From Botryosphaeria dothidea (lineage: Eukaryota; Ascomycota; Dothideomycetes; Botryosphaeriales; Botryosphaeriaceae), in NCBI GenBank assembly GCA_011503125.2, contig WWBZ02000001.1:930001-994000 (forward strand): a stretch of 64,000 nucleotides of DNA, written 5' to 3'. The notes beneath the pieces are model-generated. The model was not told where the DNA came from, ran no database searches, and saw only the letters and a list, made by a program, of their open reading frames with translations. The position numbers were made by a program, and so were the translations under genes. Positions 46,590 through 58,764 of the stretch are shown piece after piece (positions within the stretch are counted from its first letter, which is position 1; each line of letters begins with the position of its first letter).

Positions 46590-46965
46590 GGTGGTGGTGT
46601 TCTGGCCAGGCGAGTGCAGGACGATTGGCGAGGCGATCAGCCGAATGGGCGTGCAGGGAAGCAGCTCACAGCTGCAGCTGCAGCGCGACAAGCAACCGCC
46701 ACACCCAGCCAGTCTGCATCCTTCCCTCTGCCGCCGGCCTCCCAGATGGATGCGCAGCTTCCCGCTTGTCGCGCTCGCTCTTCTCTCTCCCTCTCCTCGC
46801 TCGAGAGTCCTTCCGCCAACGCGCCGCGGGCGACTTGGACAACACGCGCCCCACGCTCGCCGCGCTGAATCGCCCGCCTACCGTAGCCGGGTGACGCAAT
46901 AACCAAGCTCCCCGCGGCTTTTGCTTGACCGCCGACATTCTCTCCCCCTTCCCAGCTTGCCCCAA
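46590..46965. promoter_or_regulatory. Divergent promoter of FMT1 and CCZ1
   Basis: A 376-bp interval between two ATGs pointing away from each other. It is GC-rich on the FMT1 side and pyrimidine-rich just before CCZ1. It contains the palindromic CAGCTGCAGCTG at about 46669-46680. No TATA box is seen. Confidence 0.5.
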
Positions 46966-49719
46966 ATGGCCGCCAGGGTCGTTCCCGCACAGCTCGCATT
47001 CCTCGCCATATTTTGCCCCTACCTGGCCGACAACGACGACGCATTCCGAGAGCAGCTTGTCTTCTACTACTCGAACAAAGCTACGCGCCGCAACGAGGAC
47101 GATAAGCACGATGACGAGAACGAGCGGCTGCGCCAAATCGGCCTGGCCCAAGGCATGATTGACTTTGCGCGGTAAGCGCACCGACGCGACCCTTGTTTGC
47201 ATGTCCTTGCTGATCTTGCCCCAGGAGCTTCTCAGACGGTGAACCTGTGGATCATGTTGATACTGAGAAGTCGCGTATTGTTATGCATGAATTTGAGCAG
47301 GGCTGGTGGGTTTTGGCCGTACGTCGTGCATCGTATTCTCTGCTACACCCTTTTCTCTAATCCGCGCGCAGTCGATAGACCTGACCCGTCTCCCTGCCGG
47401 CCCGAGCGCCTCCAACGAACAGCCGGCTGTCGAGTACTCCGTCCGTGAAGTCGCCCCGCCAGAGCTGTTACTCCGACAGCTCCTGCGCGCACACTCTATT
47501 TTTCGTTTGCACCATGGCCCCTCTCTCGCCGACTTATACGTGCGGTTACCGCGCCAGAAATTCTGCAATATACTGGACAGATTTTGGTCGCGCTTCGCTA
47601 AGGATTGGGACGTCTTGTTGCACGGAAACCCAGCAACCGATATCTATCCCGCCATGAAACTTGCTGCTGGCGGAGAATTGGGCATGGGTGTGGGCGAGGA
47701 GGAATGGGGAAGCGGCGAGAGGGAAGTCTTTGAGGACTTCACCAGCAGAACCGAGGGAATGCTGGACATGGTGGTGTCACGCTTTGGGGAGCCGCGCTCT
47801 AATAAGCAGAAGGAGTCCCACACTGAAATGGCTGCTGAGGACGAAGAGCCGTGGATGGGCACCGGCCGAAGTCCCGAGTCGACCGACGGTGTCATCTTTT
47901 CTGGCGTAGGGGCACTTTCGCGCTCCTCTTTGCGCGATATTTCCAACTGGATGCGATGGCTGTACACATTCGGGGACCATGCCTACGGTGTCAAAGAGAA
48001 TCCAGGTTCAGACCGCCGGAGACGAAGGCGACGCGAGCGGATGAGCAGGCAAAATAACCGCCTAGACGGACATAGACGCACTGCTTCGCAGAAGAGCCCG
48101 AGGGCAGTCCCCCTCAGGAACTCAAGCTCATTACCGCCAAGAATACCCCGCCCTATTGTCACAGCTGTAGAACAATCTCTTGATCAAGCGTCAAGCGCCG
48201 CTGACGCGGCTCAGGATCGCGAACGAACTGGTGATGAACAACAAGGGAGGTCTGACGGAGACACTTGGATGAAGTATTTGACCTGGGGGTACAGCTCTTC
48301 TTGGGGCGGAAAACGACCGAGCCTGGAGCAGCGATCATCCGAGCTATCCGAGCAAAGTACACAGACACGCGCCGAAGATGATCAAGAAAAGAACCGACAG
48401 CTGTCTATGCAACACGCTGACCCAAGACCGGATGTTGATCCTGCTGAAGAAGCCTCCAAAGCGCAAGTCAGGAGAGAAAATAACGGCCATTTTCTGATTG
48501 GTCTTCAGGGAGACCTTGAAGAAATCATCATGAATAACGACGATGATACTGAGCGCCATGAGGATGGTGATACTGGCACAAATTGGGAAGGCCGGACATT
48601 ATTGCGGACCTTGCATGTCAAGGTCAACAACCAGAGTGATGATGAAGAGTCGTCAGAAGCCACAGTATCACAACCACAGTACAGATATGAACGAGTGCGT
48701 GTGATAATATATGTTGTAAGTACAGCGCAATCTGAACCATACACATTCGCTCATAAGACTTGTAGCATCGCCCGTTCATTACGACGATGCTGTTCGAGGC
48801 TCGAACCGCAACTCTTTCTTATCCATCGTTTTACCGGCATCTGCATAGCTATCTAGCGCCCCTGCACAAACCTTTGGCCGCTAGCACGTCACCTAGCAGG
48901 ATCGCTGCTCGCATTGCAGCAGCATCGAATCCGTACACAACCACTTCAGGCGGAACTGGCCCAAACCAGCAACCAATCTACGATCTGATATACGACCCGC
49001 TCAACCTGACCGTCCACAGCGGTATCCCCAACATCCCCGAGCCAGGTACAGCAGGCGCCGAAGGCTTCACCATCTCCAATGGCTCGGCCAACGGCCCCTC
49101 CTGGACTCGTGTCGAAGCCCTGAACGTGCATTCACAAGTACTCACCACACTCGGCAGCGCCCGGCGCGCACCAAACGACATCGAGCGCACAGCGAAAACG
49201 AGCCGTGGCTGGTGGCTTGTCTGGATGCGCCTTCCGCCATCCAGACCCATGGCAGACAACTTGGTGAGTCCGGAATCGCCAGCCCTGCCGGCGATCTTGG
49301 GCAGGACGCCCTCCGCAAAAGCGTCGGCCTCGTCTCTCAAATCGTCGACACCGTCGATGTCCGGGACGACGGAGCTCTCCAGCGCGAACGAGGAGGAATC
49401 CACGCTCGAGGAGTCGAGTACTGGCCCTGCCCCCACGGGCTCGCAGTCCCTGCCCACGGCGACACTCCGCGAGGCCATCCTCATCCGCCGCTCCAGGGAA
49501 GCGGCGGGCCCGGCGAGCGGTAGAGGCAGCCGACATGGAGCTAGTGCGAGCGTCGGCAGCGCCGCTGCCAGCAGCCTTTGGCGATTGGGATTGGGAGGAG
49601 GTAACAGTGCGGCGGCTACTGGTGGCGCGGCTGCTGGATGGGGACCACGCGGACTGGCAGAGGGCGTGGGCATTGATGCGAGGAGGTATGTCGAGGGGCT
49701 GTTGAGTCTCAATCGGTAA
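46966..49719 (+). CDS. CCZ1: CCZ1, subunit of the Mon1-Ccz1 Rab7 exchange factor
   Basis: Four exons (46966-47171, 47225-47318, 47372-48715, 48766-49719) give 865 residues. Introns are 50-54 bp. The N-terminus is a longin domain of the Ccz1/INTU/HPS4 type (VPAQLAFLAIFCPYL, EQLVFYYSNKA, RLRQIGLAQGMIDFAR, EFEQGWWVLASIDLTRL). The middle is a long charged, probably disordered insert (DRRRRRRRERMSRQNNR) typical of filamentous-fungal members. The last exon begins HRPFITTMLFEARTATLSYPSFY and continues to a second longin-like region, ending in a Ser/Gly/Ala-rich tail. With Mon1 the protein activates Rab7/Ypt7 on late endosomes and autophagosomes for fusion with the vacuole. All junctions are in phase and restore conserved blocks. 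Confidence 0.9.
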
Positions 49720-50800
49720 GGCAGAAAGAGAGGTTGTATCCTTTTCTGCCGGTTCAACAGAAGGGGCGTGCTTGCGAGTGGGTCAGACGTGTCTGACGGA
49801 GTGAAAATATTTAGATATGGTAATTTTGGGCATAGAGCGTGGATTGGTTGTGGTTTGCTGTCTGGTAGATCATCAAAGCATTGCGTTCAGAGCCGATCGC
49901 GCGTTGTTTGTTTCAGAATCACGGCTATTCTTTCTTTCGTCCGAGCTTTCTTTTCTGCGGCGGTGGTAGCACTGGATGAAACAAGTAACTGTGGCTTATC
50001 GCATATGTTCAAACCTGTTAGTTGCTGTGCTCAAACAGTGGGTAAGAGCGGGCTGCTGCCAAGAGCACGGCATGCGCTTGGCGAGTGCTTGCTTCCATGT
50101 CTGCCTCGTTAGTCTCGAGGTTGCTTTGGGATGAGGTTGGTGTAGTCTCAGCTTCTGATTCAGATCTACGGATCTGGGATCTGGATCTGGCGATCAAAGC
50201 TGACAGGGCGGTTATCTTGCTCGGCAGATTTGAGTGTCGCGAATCAGCATGTGTGCCTGTCGGACTGGATCAGTCCCACAATAGGTTGCCTTTCGAGTCG
50301 GCAGCTTTCATCCACATGCATGGCGAGTCTTGGATGAATTATTCTTGGGTTGTGAAAAGTGCTTGACCAGTGGTGCCGGGTGGTTCTTGGGAAGTCTGTT
50401 TAAGCTATCCGGTACCAGGACCCTCGGTCGCTTTCAGCTCATAGTTCAAAGTCAATCAGATGAAGTGGCTAATTTAATGAATTACTATTCGATCCTTCGG
50501 ATTACTACCGAGAAGATTTCAGCACTGCCAATTTAACTCTTTCCGATGTTCACGCATAGTACAATCTGCCATTTGTTGTCACATGAGTTCAATTTTCGGC
50601 GAGTTTCTTTCTTCGGCGAATTTCTTCAACACCGTAAAGAGCGTCGGGTCGTAAAACGCAAAAACAATCCGTTTTGCACGAGCCACAGTCTATTGTTGGG
50701 AATTTCGTTAAAACGAATGAACCGATATCACACCCCGCAAGCCTACATCATCAAATCACCACCTTCTTCATTACGTTGCATTCTCATACTCTCCCTCCTC
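49720..50800. other. Intergenic between convergent CCZ1 and SAP-protein genes
   Basis: Contains the two 3' regions and a short run of GATCTGG-like repeats at about 50163-50195. No gene is recognised. Confidence 0.5.
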
Positions 50801-51710
50801 TTAACGACTCGCAGCGAGACCGGCAGACTTGGGACCGAGGACGTCGTCCAAAAGGCCCTCCCAGACCTTTTTCAGGGTGGTCTCGGTCTCGGCGACGCGT
50901 TTAGAGGCGGCGGCGCTCATGGCACTGGTGAGGCCTTGGAAGTCAATGGCGGAGTTGTCGGTGACATCACTCAATGCCGACGGAGCGTGGAAATACGTAG
51001 TGTCAGCAGAGACGGTGCTGATCTCCGGGCGCATGGGTGCGGGCTGCGAGATGATCATGTCAGCTTTAGTAAGATATTGCATCTAGATAAGAGTAATACT
51101 CACGGCTTCGACCTCCTCGATGATCTGGGCGCGAGGGGAGTTGAAGTTGATGTCCGGAAGGAGCGGGACGCGGACATTGAGGGCCTCGGCCTCGACGGTA
51201 GACTCGGGAAGGTAGGCGAAGTCAATGGTGGAGCTGTCGTTGACTGCCTTGAGAGTGCGGCTAGTGTTGAAGTGGCGGGTCGGCTGAGCGGAGGAGGCGG
51301 CGGAACCCTCGGCGGTCGGACGCTGCTTGCTGGTCTCGACCGCGGAACTGAAGCCACGGGCCTGCAAGGAATCGGCGGTCAAGCGCTCGGTAAGCTGTAG
51401 GGGTGCGTTAGTGGATTTAGACATCAAGGAATTGAGAGGAATCCGGTGTGGTGGTACGGAGGGGTGGGGCGCGGCTTACCTCAGACTTGGAGCCAGTGGT
51501 GGGAAGCTGTCTCCGGGAGCACTCGGCGCGAAGGCCAGCAACATCTTTGGGCAAGTTGAGGGCGGGACGCTCGGCGGTGAGGAGAGGAGACGGAAAGGTG
51601 GCCGGGCCAGTCATGTGGAGGCCGCGGACCTGGCGGCTGCGGACAACCTGACGGCTATGGGCGGACAGGAATTTGAGGGCACGCATGGACGAAGCTCTGC
51701 TGGCAGACAT
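50801..51710 (-). CDS. SAP-domain mitochondrial protein (AIM34-like)
   Basis: Exons 51710-51480, 51394-51104 and 51043-50801 join in phase (introns 85 and 60 bp) to 254 residues. The first 45 residues are basic and Ser-rich (MSASRASSMRALKFLSAHSR, then RGLHMTG), consistent with mitochondrial import. A SAP motif follows at about 57-95 (LPKDVAGLRAECSRRQLPTTGSKSE joined over the intron to LTERLTADSL; key blocks LRAECSRRQLP and GSKSELTERL). The rest, with a second import-type RHFNTSRTLKAVND block and a C-terminal helix (TETTLKKVWEGLLDDVLG), resembles fungal proteins annotated only by the SAP domain. Yeast Aim34 is the nearest named mitochondrial SAP protein. Orthology is not proven. SAP motifs usually bind DNA or RNA. 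Confidence 0.75.
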
Positions 51711-53203
51711 TTTGACAGGTGACAGATGACAAGGGCGGACTCGGAGGGCGGAGGAAAGAGTCTCAGGCGGTAGCAATAAGAGGAAGACACAGGAGCAGCG
51801 ATGACTCGGAAGTGATGGGTTGTTGGGGCGTGATGGAAGCTGGCTTGTTGAGAGGTCGGAGCGAGGGAGCGGCGGCGGACGGGGCAGGCACGATTTATAT
51901 ATGGTGTCAGAGGGCAGACGATTCACGAAGCACAGCGGACGAGCTTATCTGGCTTTGGGAATGCTGGGCGAGGCAAGACGAAGCGTCGACTGCCAGGCAC
52001 AGCTTGTTGAGAGCTCACGGACAGCGGGAGCGATGGAGCTCTGGACACCCCTAGGCTCGTGCACCCCGCTTTTGACGGCCACACCTCACCGCCCGCCGAC
52101 CTGCGAATCGCTGTGACTGGCCGCGAGTGGCCGGTGAAGCCTCCCCGCATGCGTGAGGGCTGATCGGACCAGATGCGCACGACTCCACTGCCATCGCGCA
52201 TCGCCTCACCCGATATCTGCTGAGCGCTGCGCCCTTCTCCACGCTGCTCGCCGACGGCCATGGCAGCAGCTCGGCGACTGCAAAACCCGCGCTCCGGCAG
52301 CAATGGCAGTGGCCGTGCGGTGCGGCAGCCCGCCGGCTCCCCTCGCCGTCGCCCAAACCCCCTGGGGGTTGCCTCACTCAGGGCTTCGGCTGGGCTTGGC
52401 TGGGGCGAGGCGCTGGCACAGACGGTGCTCAGAAGCGTCGCAGGGCTTGCCGAACACCACCGACCGACACACGGGGTGCGACCGCGGCCTGGCTGTGCGC
52501 TCAATATTGTGGTCGATAGCGCGCACGCGGACTGGCACGGCGATAGGAGAAGGGAACGGGGGGCGCGTAATCTCTCTTGCCGGTGCGATCATCGCCAGCG
52601 GTTGCGCATGGACTGCGCTACTTCTAGGTGCATAGCATCCGCATGGCGCGCAGGTGCTGGCATGGAGCGGCACGGCGGGTGTGGTCGTATATGTGCGCCT
52701 GAGGGCGTGCTGACGACGTCGAGGGCCGAATGAACGGCATTCTTGGGCCTGGGTTGTTTCAGCAGCCAGTGCGAGCTGCAGGATTGGGCAAATGGGGGTG
52801 CTGGCCGAGCGCAGTTAGCAGCTGCCAAGGCCCGCCTGCTGCTTCCATAGCACGCGTGCCTGTTGATCTTCGTGTAGCGCGCTGCGCCAGACAACAGCGC
52901 GCCTTCTCCCTCTCCACGGAGGGGGAGGCCGCTGACGTCCTCTCCTCCACATCGTGCGCCTCCAGAACCACAAGTCGGTGCAGACTTTTCAGTGTCCAGA
53001 TCCCTCAAAAGGCGCCGTCCGTCGAGCTGCTCACCCCAGTGAACCCGCCCGCATTATTCTTCGCCGCCGCTCGTTCTGGCCTGAAAGCAGCCACCCTCTT
53101 ACGGCTTTGTTTCCTTCCCCGAGTCTTTCACCGGGTCTGCTTAACTGCATCGTACTCGGTTTCAATGCCATCACTTCTCCTCGTCCTTCGCTAGCTGTTG
53201 CAA
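51711..53203. other. Divergent, GC-rich intergenic region
   Basis: Between the SAP-protein gene (-) and the aspartic protease gene (+). The frames on both strands look random. The last 100 bases are pyrimidine-rich leader. Confidence 0.45.
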
Positions 53204-54779
53204 ATGTTCTCCTCGCGCTTCCTGGCGAGCTGGGCCGTCGCCTACTCGGCCCTGCCGCTGGCTGCTGCTTTCTACCCCTACGCTTTCGACGTCAACGCCG
53301 TCATCGCCCGTCATGAACCCCATGTCAGCTCTGGCTCTGCTTCCTCCTTCACCGTGCCCATCTGCCGCACGCCCACCAAGCGCGACAACACATTCACTGT
53401 CGTTTCCGCCAACGAGCCCTCCCAGGAGGACAGCATTGCCGTAGACACCGATGGCAGTGACTTCTCCTACTTCTCGTCTTTCAAATTCGGCTCCAGCGAG
53501 ACCGAGTACTATCTCCTGCTGGACTCCGGCGCTGCGAACACCTGGGTCATGAGCTCGGACTGTGCCACCGACTCTTGCGCCAAGCACAGCACGCTCGGCA
53601 CCTCCGACTCCAGCTCGCTCAAGGTCCGTTTTTCCTATCTCTGTGGGTCTTATCAGTGTTAACACGCACCCTTCGCAGGTCACATCAAACACCTTCTCGA
53701 TTGCCTACGGCACCGGCAACGTCAATGGCACCATTGCAAGCGACCAGGTTAGCGTTGCGAACTTCACGGTCGACCTTACGTTCGGCCTTGCCAAGTACGC
53801 CTCCAACGAGTTCACATCGTATCCAATGGACGGCATTCTAGGCCTTGGTCGGGCCGACAAGACGAACAATGACGTCACGGACGGTACCATCATGGATGCG
53901 CTCTCCGAAGCTTCTCTCATTCCAGAGAAGCTGTATGGCATACACCTTTCGCGCAATTCGGATGGTCTCAAGGATGGGGAGCTGACATTTGGAGCCACCA
54001 ACCCGGATCGTTACGATGGCGACCTCGCCTGGACCAGCACCATTGAGAACAACCGTGGTTTCTGGGAAATTCCAATCGCTGACGCGGCTTATGACGGCAC
54101 TTCAGCTGGCCTGACGGATAGAACTGCCATCATTGACACTGGAACCTCATACATCCTTGTTCCGGGCGATGACGCTGCTGCCTTGCACAAGCTGATTCCG
54201 CAGTCATCTCAAAATGGCGAGATTTTCACAATTCCCTGCAGCACCACTCAGCCCCTTCAACTGAGCTTCGGCGATATTGCCTACAACATTTCCGCCAAGG
54301 ACTACGTTGGCAACAACGTTGGTGGAAGCACTTGTCAAAGCAACATCATCGGCCGTCGTACGTTCGGAGAGAAGCAGTGGCTGGTTGGCGCAGTTTTTCT
54401 TAAAAATGTATATACTGCTTTCGACTACGACAGCTCTCGCATCGGATTTGGCACCAAGACCTCTGGTTCTTCCATGGCCGAATCGTCAGCCAGCCCGACC
54501 TCAACTTCTTCCTCCAGCTCCAGTGCGAGCGGCTCATCGAGCTCGGCATCGGCAACGTCTAACTTGCCGTTCGTTCCCGAAGGTGGCTCCGACTCTGCAT
54601 CCAGCTCTGGCTCAGGATCGGCTAGTGCCGCAGCTTCTACCGCTACACAGTCGTCTGCCGCTTCGGCTTCAGCGGCGCAGGAAGGTTTCGGATTGGGATT
54701 TGGGCAGCCGTTGACAAACGCGAGGGCAGGTGCTCTGCCTCTGCTCGTCGCTCTGCTCTATCTTGTGGTAGTTTTCTAA
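53204..54779 (+). CDS. Secreted GPI-type aspartic protease (pepsin family A1)
   Basis: Exons 53204-53623 and 53679-54779 (55-bp intron) give 506 residues. The start is the ATG at 53204, since the frame's earlier start at 53198 is TTG. There is a signal peptide (MFSSRFLASWAVAYSALPLAAA), then a short propeptide ending near TPTKR at residue 63, a kexin-type site. The two active-site motifs are LLLDSGAANTW (Asp about 107) and AIIDTGTSYILVP (Asp about 293). The flap region FSIAYGTGNVNGT and the block MDGILGLGRAD are in place. After the catalytic domain comes a 100-residue Ser/Ala-rich stalk. A hydrophobic C-terminus (LPLLVALLYLVVVF) preceded by small residues is a GPI-attachment signal. It should be a wall- or membrane-bound yapsin/CtsD-like enzyme. 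The first motif is DSG rather than the commoner DTG, which is allowed in the family. Confidence 0.93.
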
Positions 54780-57350
54780 ATATAGATGCAAAATTTGGAT
54801 GGGAAAATGGGTGGGAAAAAAGATGGCTCGAGGCCTGAGAAGGGCTCTCGACCATCCTACGATTTCTTTGTAGAAACACTTTAATCAAGTACACGATTTA
54901 TTATGGATACCTCCTAAGTTCAATCGTCATTGGTCGTTCAAGCTTTTAGAATTGCCTTTCAAGGTAATGTCATCGGCAGCTACCGCATGCCGGCCAGGGT
55001 ACCGTCGCCAAGCAAGGGTCGCCTATTGTACCTAAAGTTTCGTGTAGATGCCTAACTCGATAATCATTACTTATCGCCTTACGCCTCTTGAACGGCTCTC
55101 CTGCTTTGTTGCCTTGCCATGTCGCAATCCGCTTTGGCTTAAAATGTGTTTGGACCGCTCAAAACTATCCGTCTTTGATGCTCAACACCAAGTCAAGACT
55201 CACGATAGATATCCCCCGTTGTAGTCCTTGCTCACGTGGGATGTCCGGATCTTTGCATATTGCAATAGCAAGCACAAGTGCGTGAATTGAGTTAAGAATC
55301 ATCCGTATATTAACATTTAAATCCAAATTATTTACATCACGTCCACAGTTTCAACTCTCCATCAGTGGTGAGGGCGAAACAGCCACGCAGTTAGTCAAAA
55401 TTTAAGACGATATTATCATGCTCAACCCTGGAGTGCAACATCTTCTCAAGTGATTCAGACGATCTTGCGGTCTGCTATCTTGTAATCTATCCGACGCTGC
55501 TCTTTCGTAGCTTCACGCGGAGCACGCACTCGTGAAGGTGAACAACATAGCCAGCTGGATGACTAAAGCAATTTTGAGGGAGATTTTCACTCTAATTATC
55601 TGATGATTGGCTGTATGAAAAGCAAGAAGAGATTGTAACGAAAAGCGAATATTGCCTAGATCATCCAAAAGGAGGGCTGCTTGTGAATTTGGTCCCTCCC
55701 ACCAATAGACGGTTTTTGGGACTTTTAGTACTGGCTAATGGAAGACAGAGATCTGCATGCCTCCTCCATTAGCTGCACCGGCACATGAGGCAAGTCATGA
55801 GGGACATGTTGTTTGCAGATGGAGTGGTATGAGCGGCGGCATTTCAGCTTCGCAGCTCCCCGAGTTCGACATTTGGAATGACATGCATGCATATGCCTCT
55901 ACACCCATCAGCCCTGTGGATATGAAATGCAGCTCGGTTTGAATATATGCAAACCCCAGAGAGCCAAAAAAAAAATGGAAGAGGTTGAAATGATAGTGAG
56001 ACTCCAATTTGAAATGATAACACAGCGTCCGCCGTGACGGTTAAGAGAGGTAAAATTCGATTTAAAGATGCAATAACGATCAATTTCAGAGTCATTACGT
56101 CTACCACCTGGTGACTGAGGGGGGGTTTTTTTTGGTAATCAGAGTCTTTTTTTTTTTTGAAAAAAGAAACAAAGATGCGGTTGATAACTATGCTGCTGAG
56201 GCTATGGATTTCGGCCCGTCAACTAATTCTGAACATAAGGTGATCACATCAATGCACTGTCAAAAGCACATGCTCCCTCTAACGAAGATGACAATAATTT
56301 TCAAGTCCTCTACGTTTCCACTGCTTGGGTTTTGGGCAACCTCACCGAAATTTATACCCGAGGTTTTCTTGTTGTCCCATAATAATGACTGGGATCCTTT
56401 TGGAGAAGACTACAATTTGTTGTATTGTTGTTCTTTGAGAACAAGATAGTACAGTGCGGTGATCAAACAGGAGATCATCGGATCCTGGGGGCGATTGGTG
56501 CGAAGGATTTATTAAGAGGTGAAACTAGAATGGCATTCAGCAGATTTTCGTGTTAGGAGAGCTCCTTAGAGCATCAACCTACCAGTTGTGGGATCAACGG
56601 AAATGAAGCTTGAGGAGCGTCCCCAGTACACCGTGGGTTCTCATATGCGCAGATACATTTCTTTGAACTGTCCGTCTACTAAAAGTATCGCAAGTACTAC
56701 CCTGGACATCAGCGAAATTCAGATACTCCGAGTTTTCTGCTATGGATATGGCGGGAATCTCTCTTATCTCAAATACCGACGACGGAAACTTTTTGGGCAG
56801 GAATTGGGAGAAGCAGAGGGTAAAAGACACACCACCACGGCGATATTTATCGTCATCCTGCAATGAAGGCCATGTAAATCTGAATAATATAGGAATGGTG
56901 CCCATTGGAAGCCGGAGAACGAAAGTAACATTTCTGTGAAGACCGTGTTGTTCCATCTCATCAAAAGAGAATGGTAAACTCCACGATAACGTGGAAAAAC
57001 CCCCCGAAAAAGGGAAGCGGGAAAAACTCAGAATCTGACCAGCTTTGGTGAGCTCCTCTTCAACACACCTTATGTGGAAGGCGTCACGGTAGAAATGTCG
57101 ATTTGCGGAGCGATTGCATAGAGAGATTGGATAGAGCCGGACAAACGCGGAAACACCAGAGGAAAGGGCATCGGCACTTTCGGAATCGCTACCTTAGAGC
57201 GGTGCGCCTTAGGTTCAGATTCAGATTCAGATTGATGATGGATCTGTGGAGATAAGCGATAAATCCAAGAGGGGAGATGGTGGCGTGGCTTGTCTCTGTG
57301 GCTCAACTCTTGCGACGACCAGTAAAACCCGGCGCATTTCTCAACTCCAT
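54780..57350. other. AT-rich intergenic stretch
   Basis: About 2.5 kb, clearly richer in A and T than the rest of the window from about 54900 to 57000, with only short frames on either strand. A small AGATTC direct repeat sits at about 57213-57232. No gene is supported. It could be relic or repeat-derived DNA. Confidence 0.45.
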
Positions 57351-58764
57351 ATGCTCGTCGTCGCACGCCTGCCCGCCCACCTTCGTCGCAGCCCAGCCTC
57401 GCGCTCGACGAGGCCAGCGACACGATGCTTCGCCTCTCTCGCTGACCAGCTGCAGCGCCCGGCCGCCAACGTCCATGCCTTCGTTTCGCGGTCGCGCGAT
57501 CCCTTCGCCAACCTCTCCATCGAGCACTATCTGCTGCAGAAGTCCCCCCACGACTCTGCCATTCTCTTCTTGTACACCAACCGACCGTGTATTGTCCTCG
57601 GCCGCAACCAGAACCCGTGGCTAGAGGTTAACCTGGGCCTGCTCCGCGATGGTGCCGTCGATTTGGTGCGTCGACGCTCTGGCGGCGGCACCGTCTTCCA
57701 CGACGGGGGCAACGTCAATTGGTCCATTATCTCGCCTCCAGCGCATTTCACGAGGGACAAGCATGCCGAAATGGTTGTGCGCGCACTGAGGAGCCTGGGA
57801 GTCGAAAGAGCAAGAGTCAACGAGCGCCATGATATCGTGCTGGACCAAGGCCCTCGCCAGGTCGTCGCGCTTGAGGGCGACACCCACCGCACTCCCTTTA
57901 CCGTCGACGACCCATCATCAGGCCCACGCGCCCTCAAGGTCTCAGGCTCAGCTTACAAGCTTGTCCGTGGGCGGGCCCTGCACCACGGCACCTGCCTGCT
58001 GTCGTCGCCCAACCTCAGCATCATTCCCCAGTACCTGCGCTCCCCTGCAAAGCCTTACGTTAAGGCATTTGGCGTGGAAAGCGTCAGTTCGCCAGTCAGC
58101 AACATTGGCATTCCCAACCAGCGTTTCATCGAGGCTGTGCAGTTTGAGTTTTCCCGCATGTACGGTGGCCCTTCCGCCGGTCCGTCGCCCGTGGAAATTG
58201 GAGATGAGCAGCTGCAAATCCCAGATCTGGCCAAAGGCTACGATGAAATGAAGGTTCGTTTCAATAGGAGTCCACGTATAGCGACCGTGTGTTGACCAGA
58301 GCCTAGACTCTCGACTGGACATACCTTCAAACGCCGAAATTCACCTTCTCTGTTCCAGCTGTTGACAACGATGTTCCTCAGCAGGGCGAGATCGGACTCC
58401 CTGCTGGCCTTCCTCCATCGGTAGGCCCTCCCATTCGCAATGACGAGCCTATGCCGCTGCCGGTGCCCGCTTTTTTATTTTTCACATTTCTCAAACCCAG
58501 CGAATGGCGTGACGTAAGCGCTAACTTTTCTTCCAGACCTCCCTGACGTTCAGTGTCCACAGTGGGGCCATCCACGAAGCATCCTTTAACTTTGGTGGAA
58601 CATCACGTGACGAGACCGCACAGAGCACTCTGCGAGGTCGCAAACTCCACGAAATTGACGACTGGAGCCCATTGCTCCAGGAAGCTGCCGGAAAGGACGA
58701 TTCAGATGTTCGGTCGATTGCAAATTGGTTGAAGGAAACGCTACCGTGTCCGCGAAACCAATGA
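57351..58764 (+). CDS. AIM22: Mitochondrial lipoate-protein ligase / lipoyltransferase
   Basis: Exons 57351-58253, 58307-58420 and 58537-58764 join in phase 0 to 414 residues. The introns are 53 bp (CTAG acceptor) and 116 bp (GCTAAC branch). The N-terminal 30 residues are basic and Ser/Ala-rich (MLVVARLPAHLRRSPASRS), a mitochondrial signal. The LplA/BirA-type catalytic domain shows RPCIVLGRNQNPW, RRRSGGGTVFHDGGNVNWS and the lysine-bearing block KVSGSAYKLVRGRALHHG, as in lipoate ligases. The second and third exons supply DWTYLQTPKFTFS and TFSVHSGAIHEASFNFG, the accessory-domain blocks. The role is attaching lipoate to 2-oxoacid dehydrogenase and glycine-cleavage proteins. Splicing to 58307 avoids a TAG and restores the WTYLQTP motif. 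The upstream frame starts only at a GTG, so the ATG at 57351 was chosen. Confidence 0.92.
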
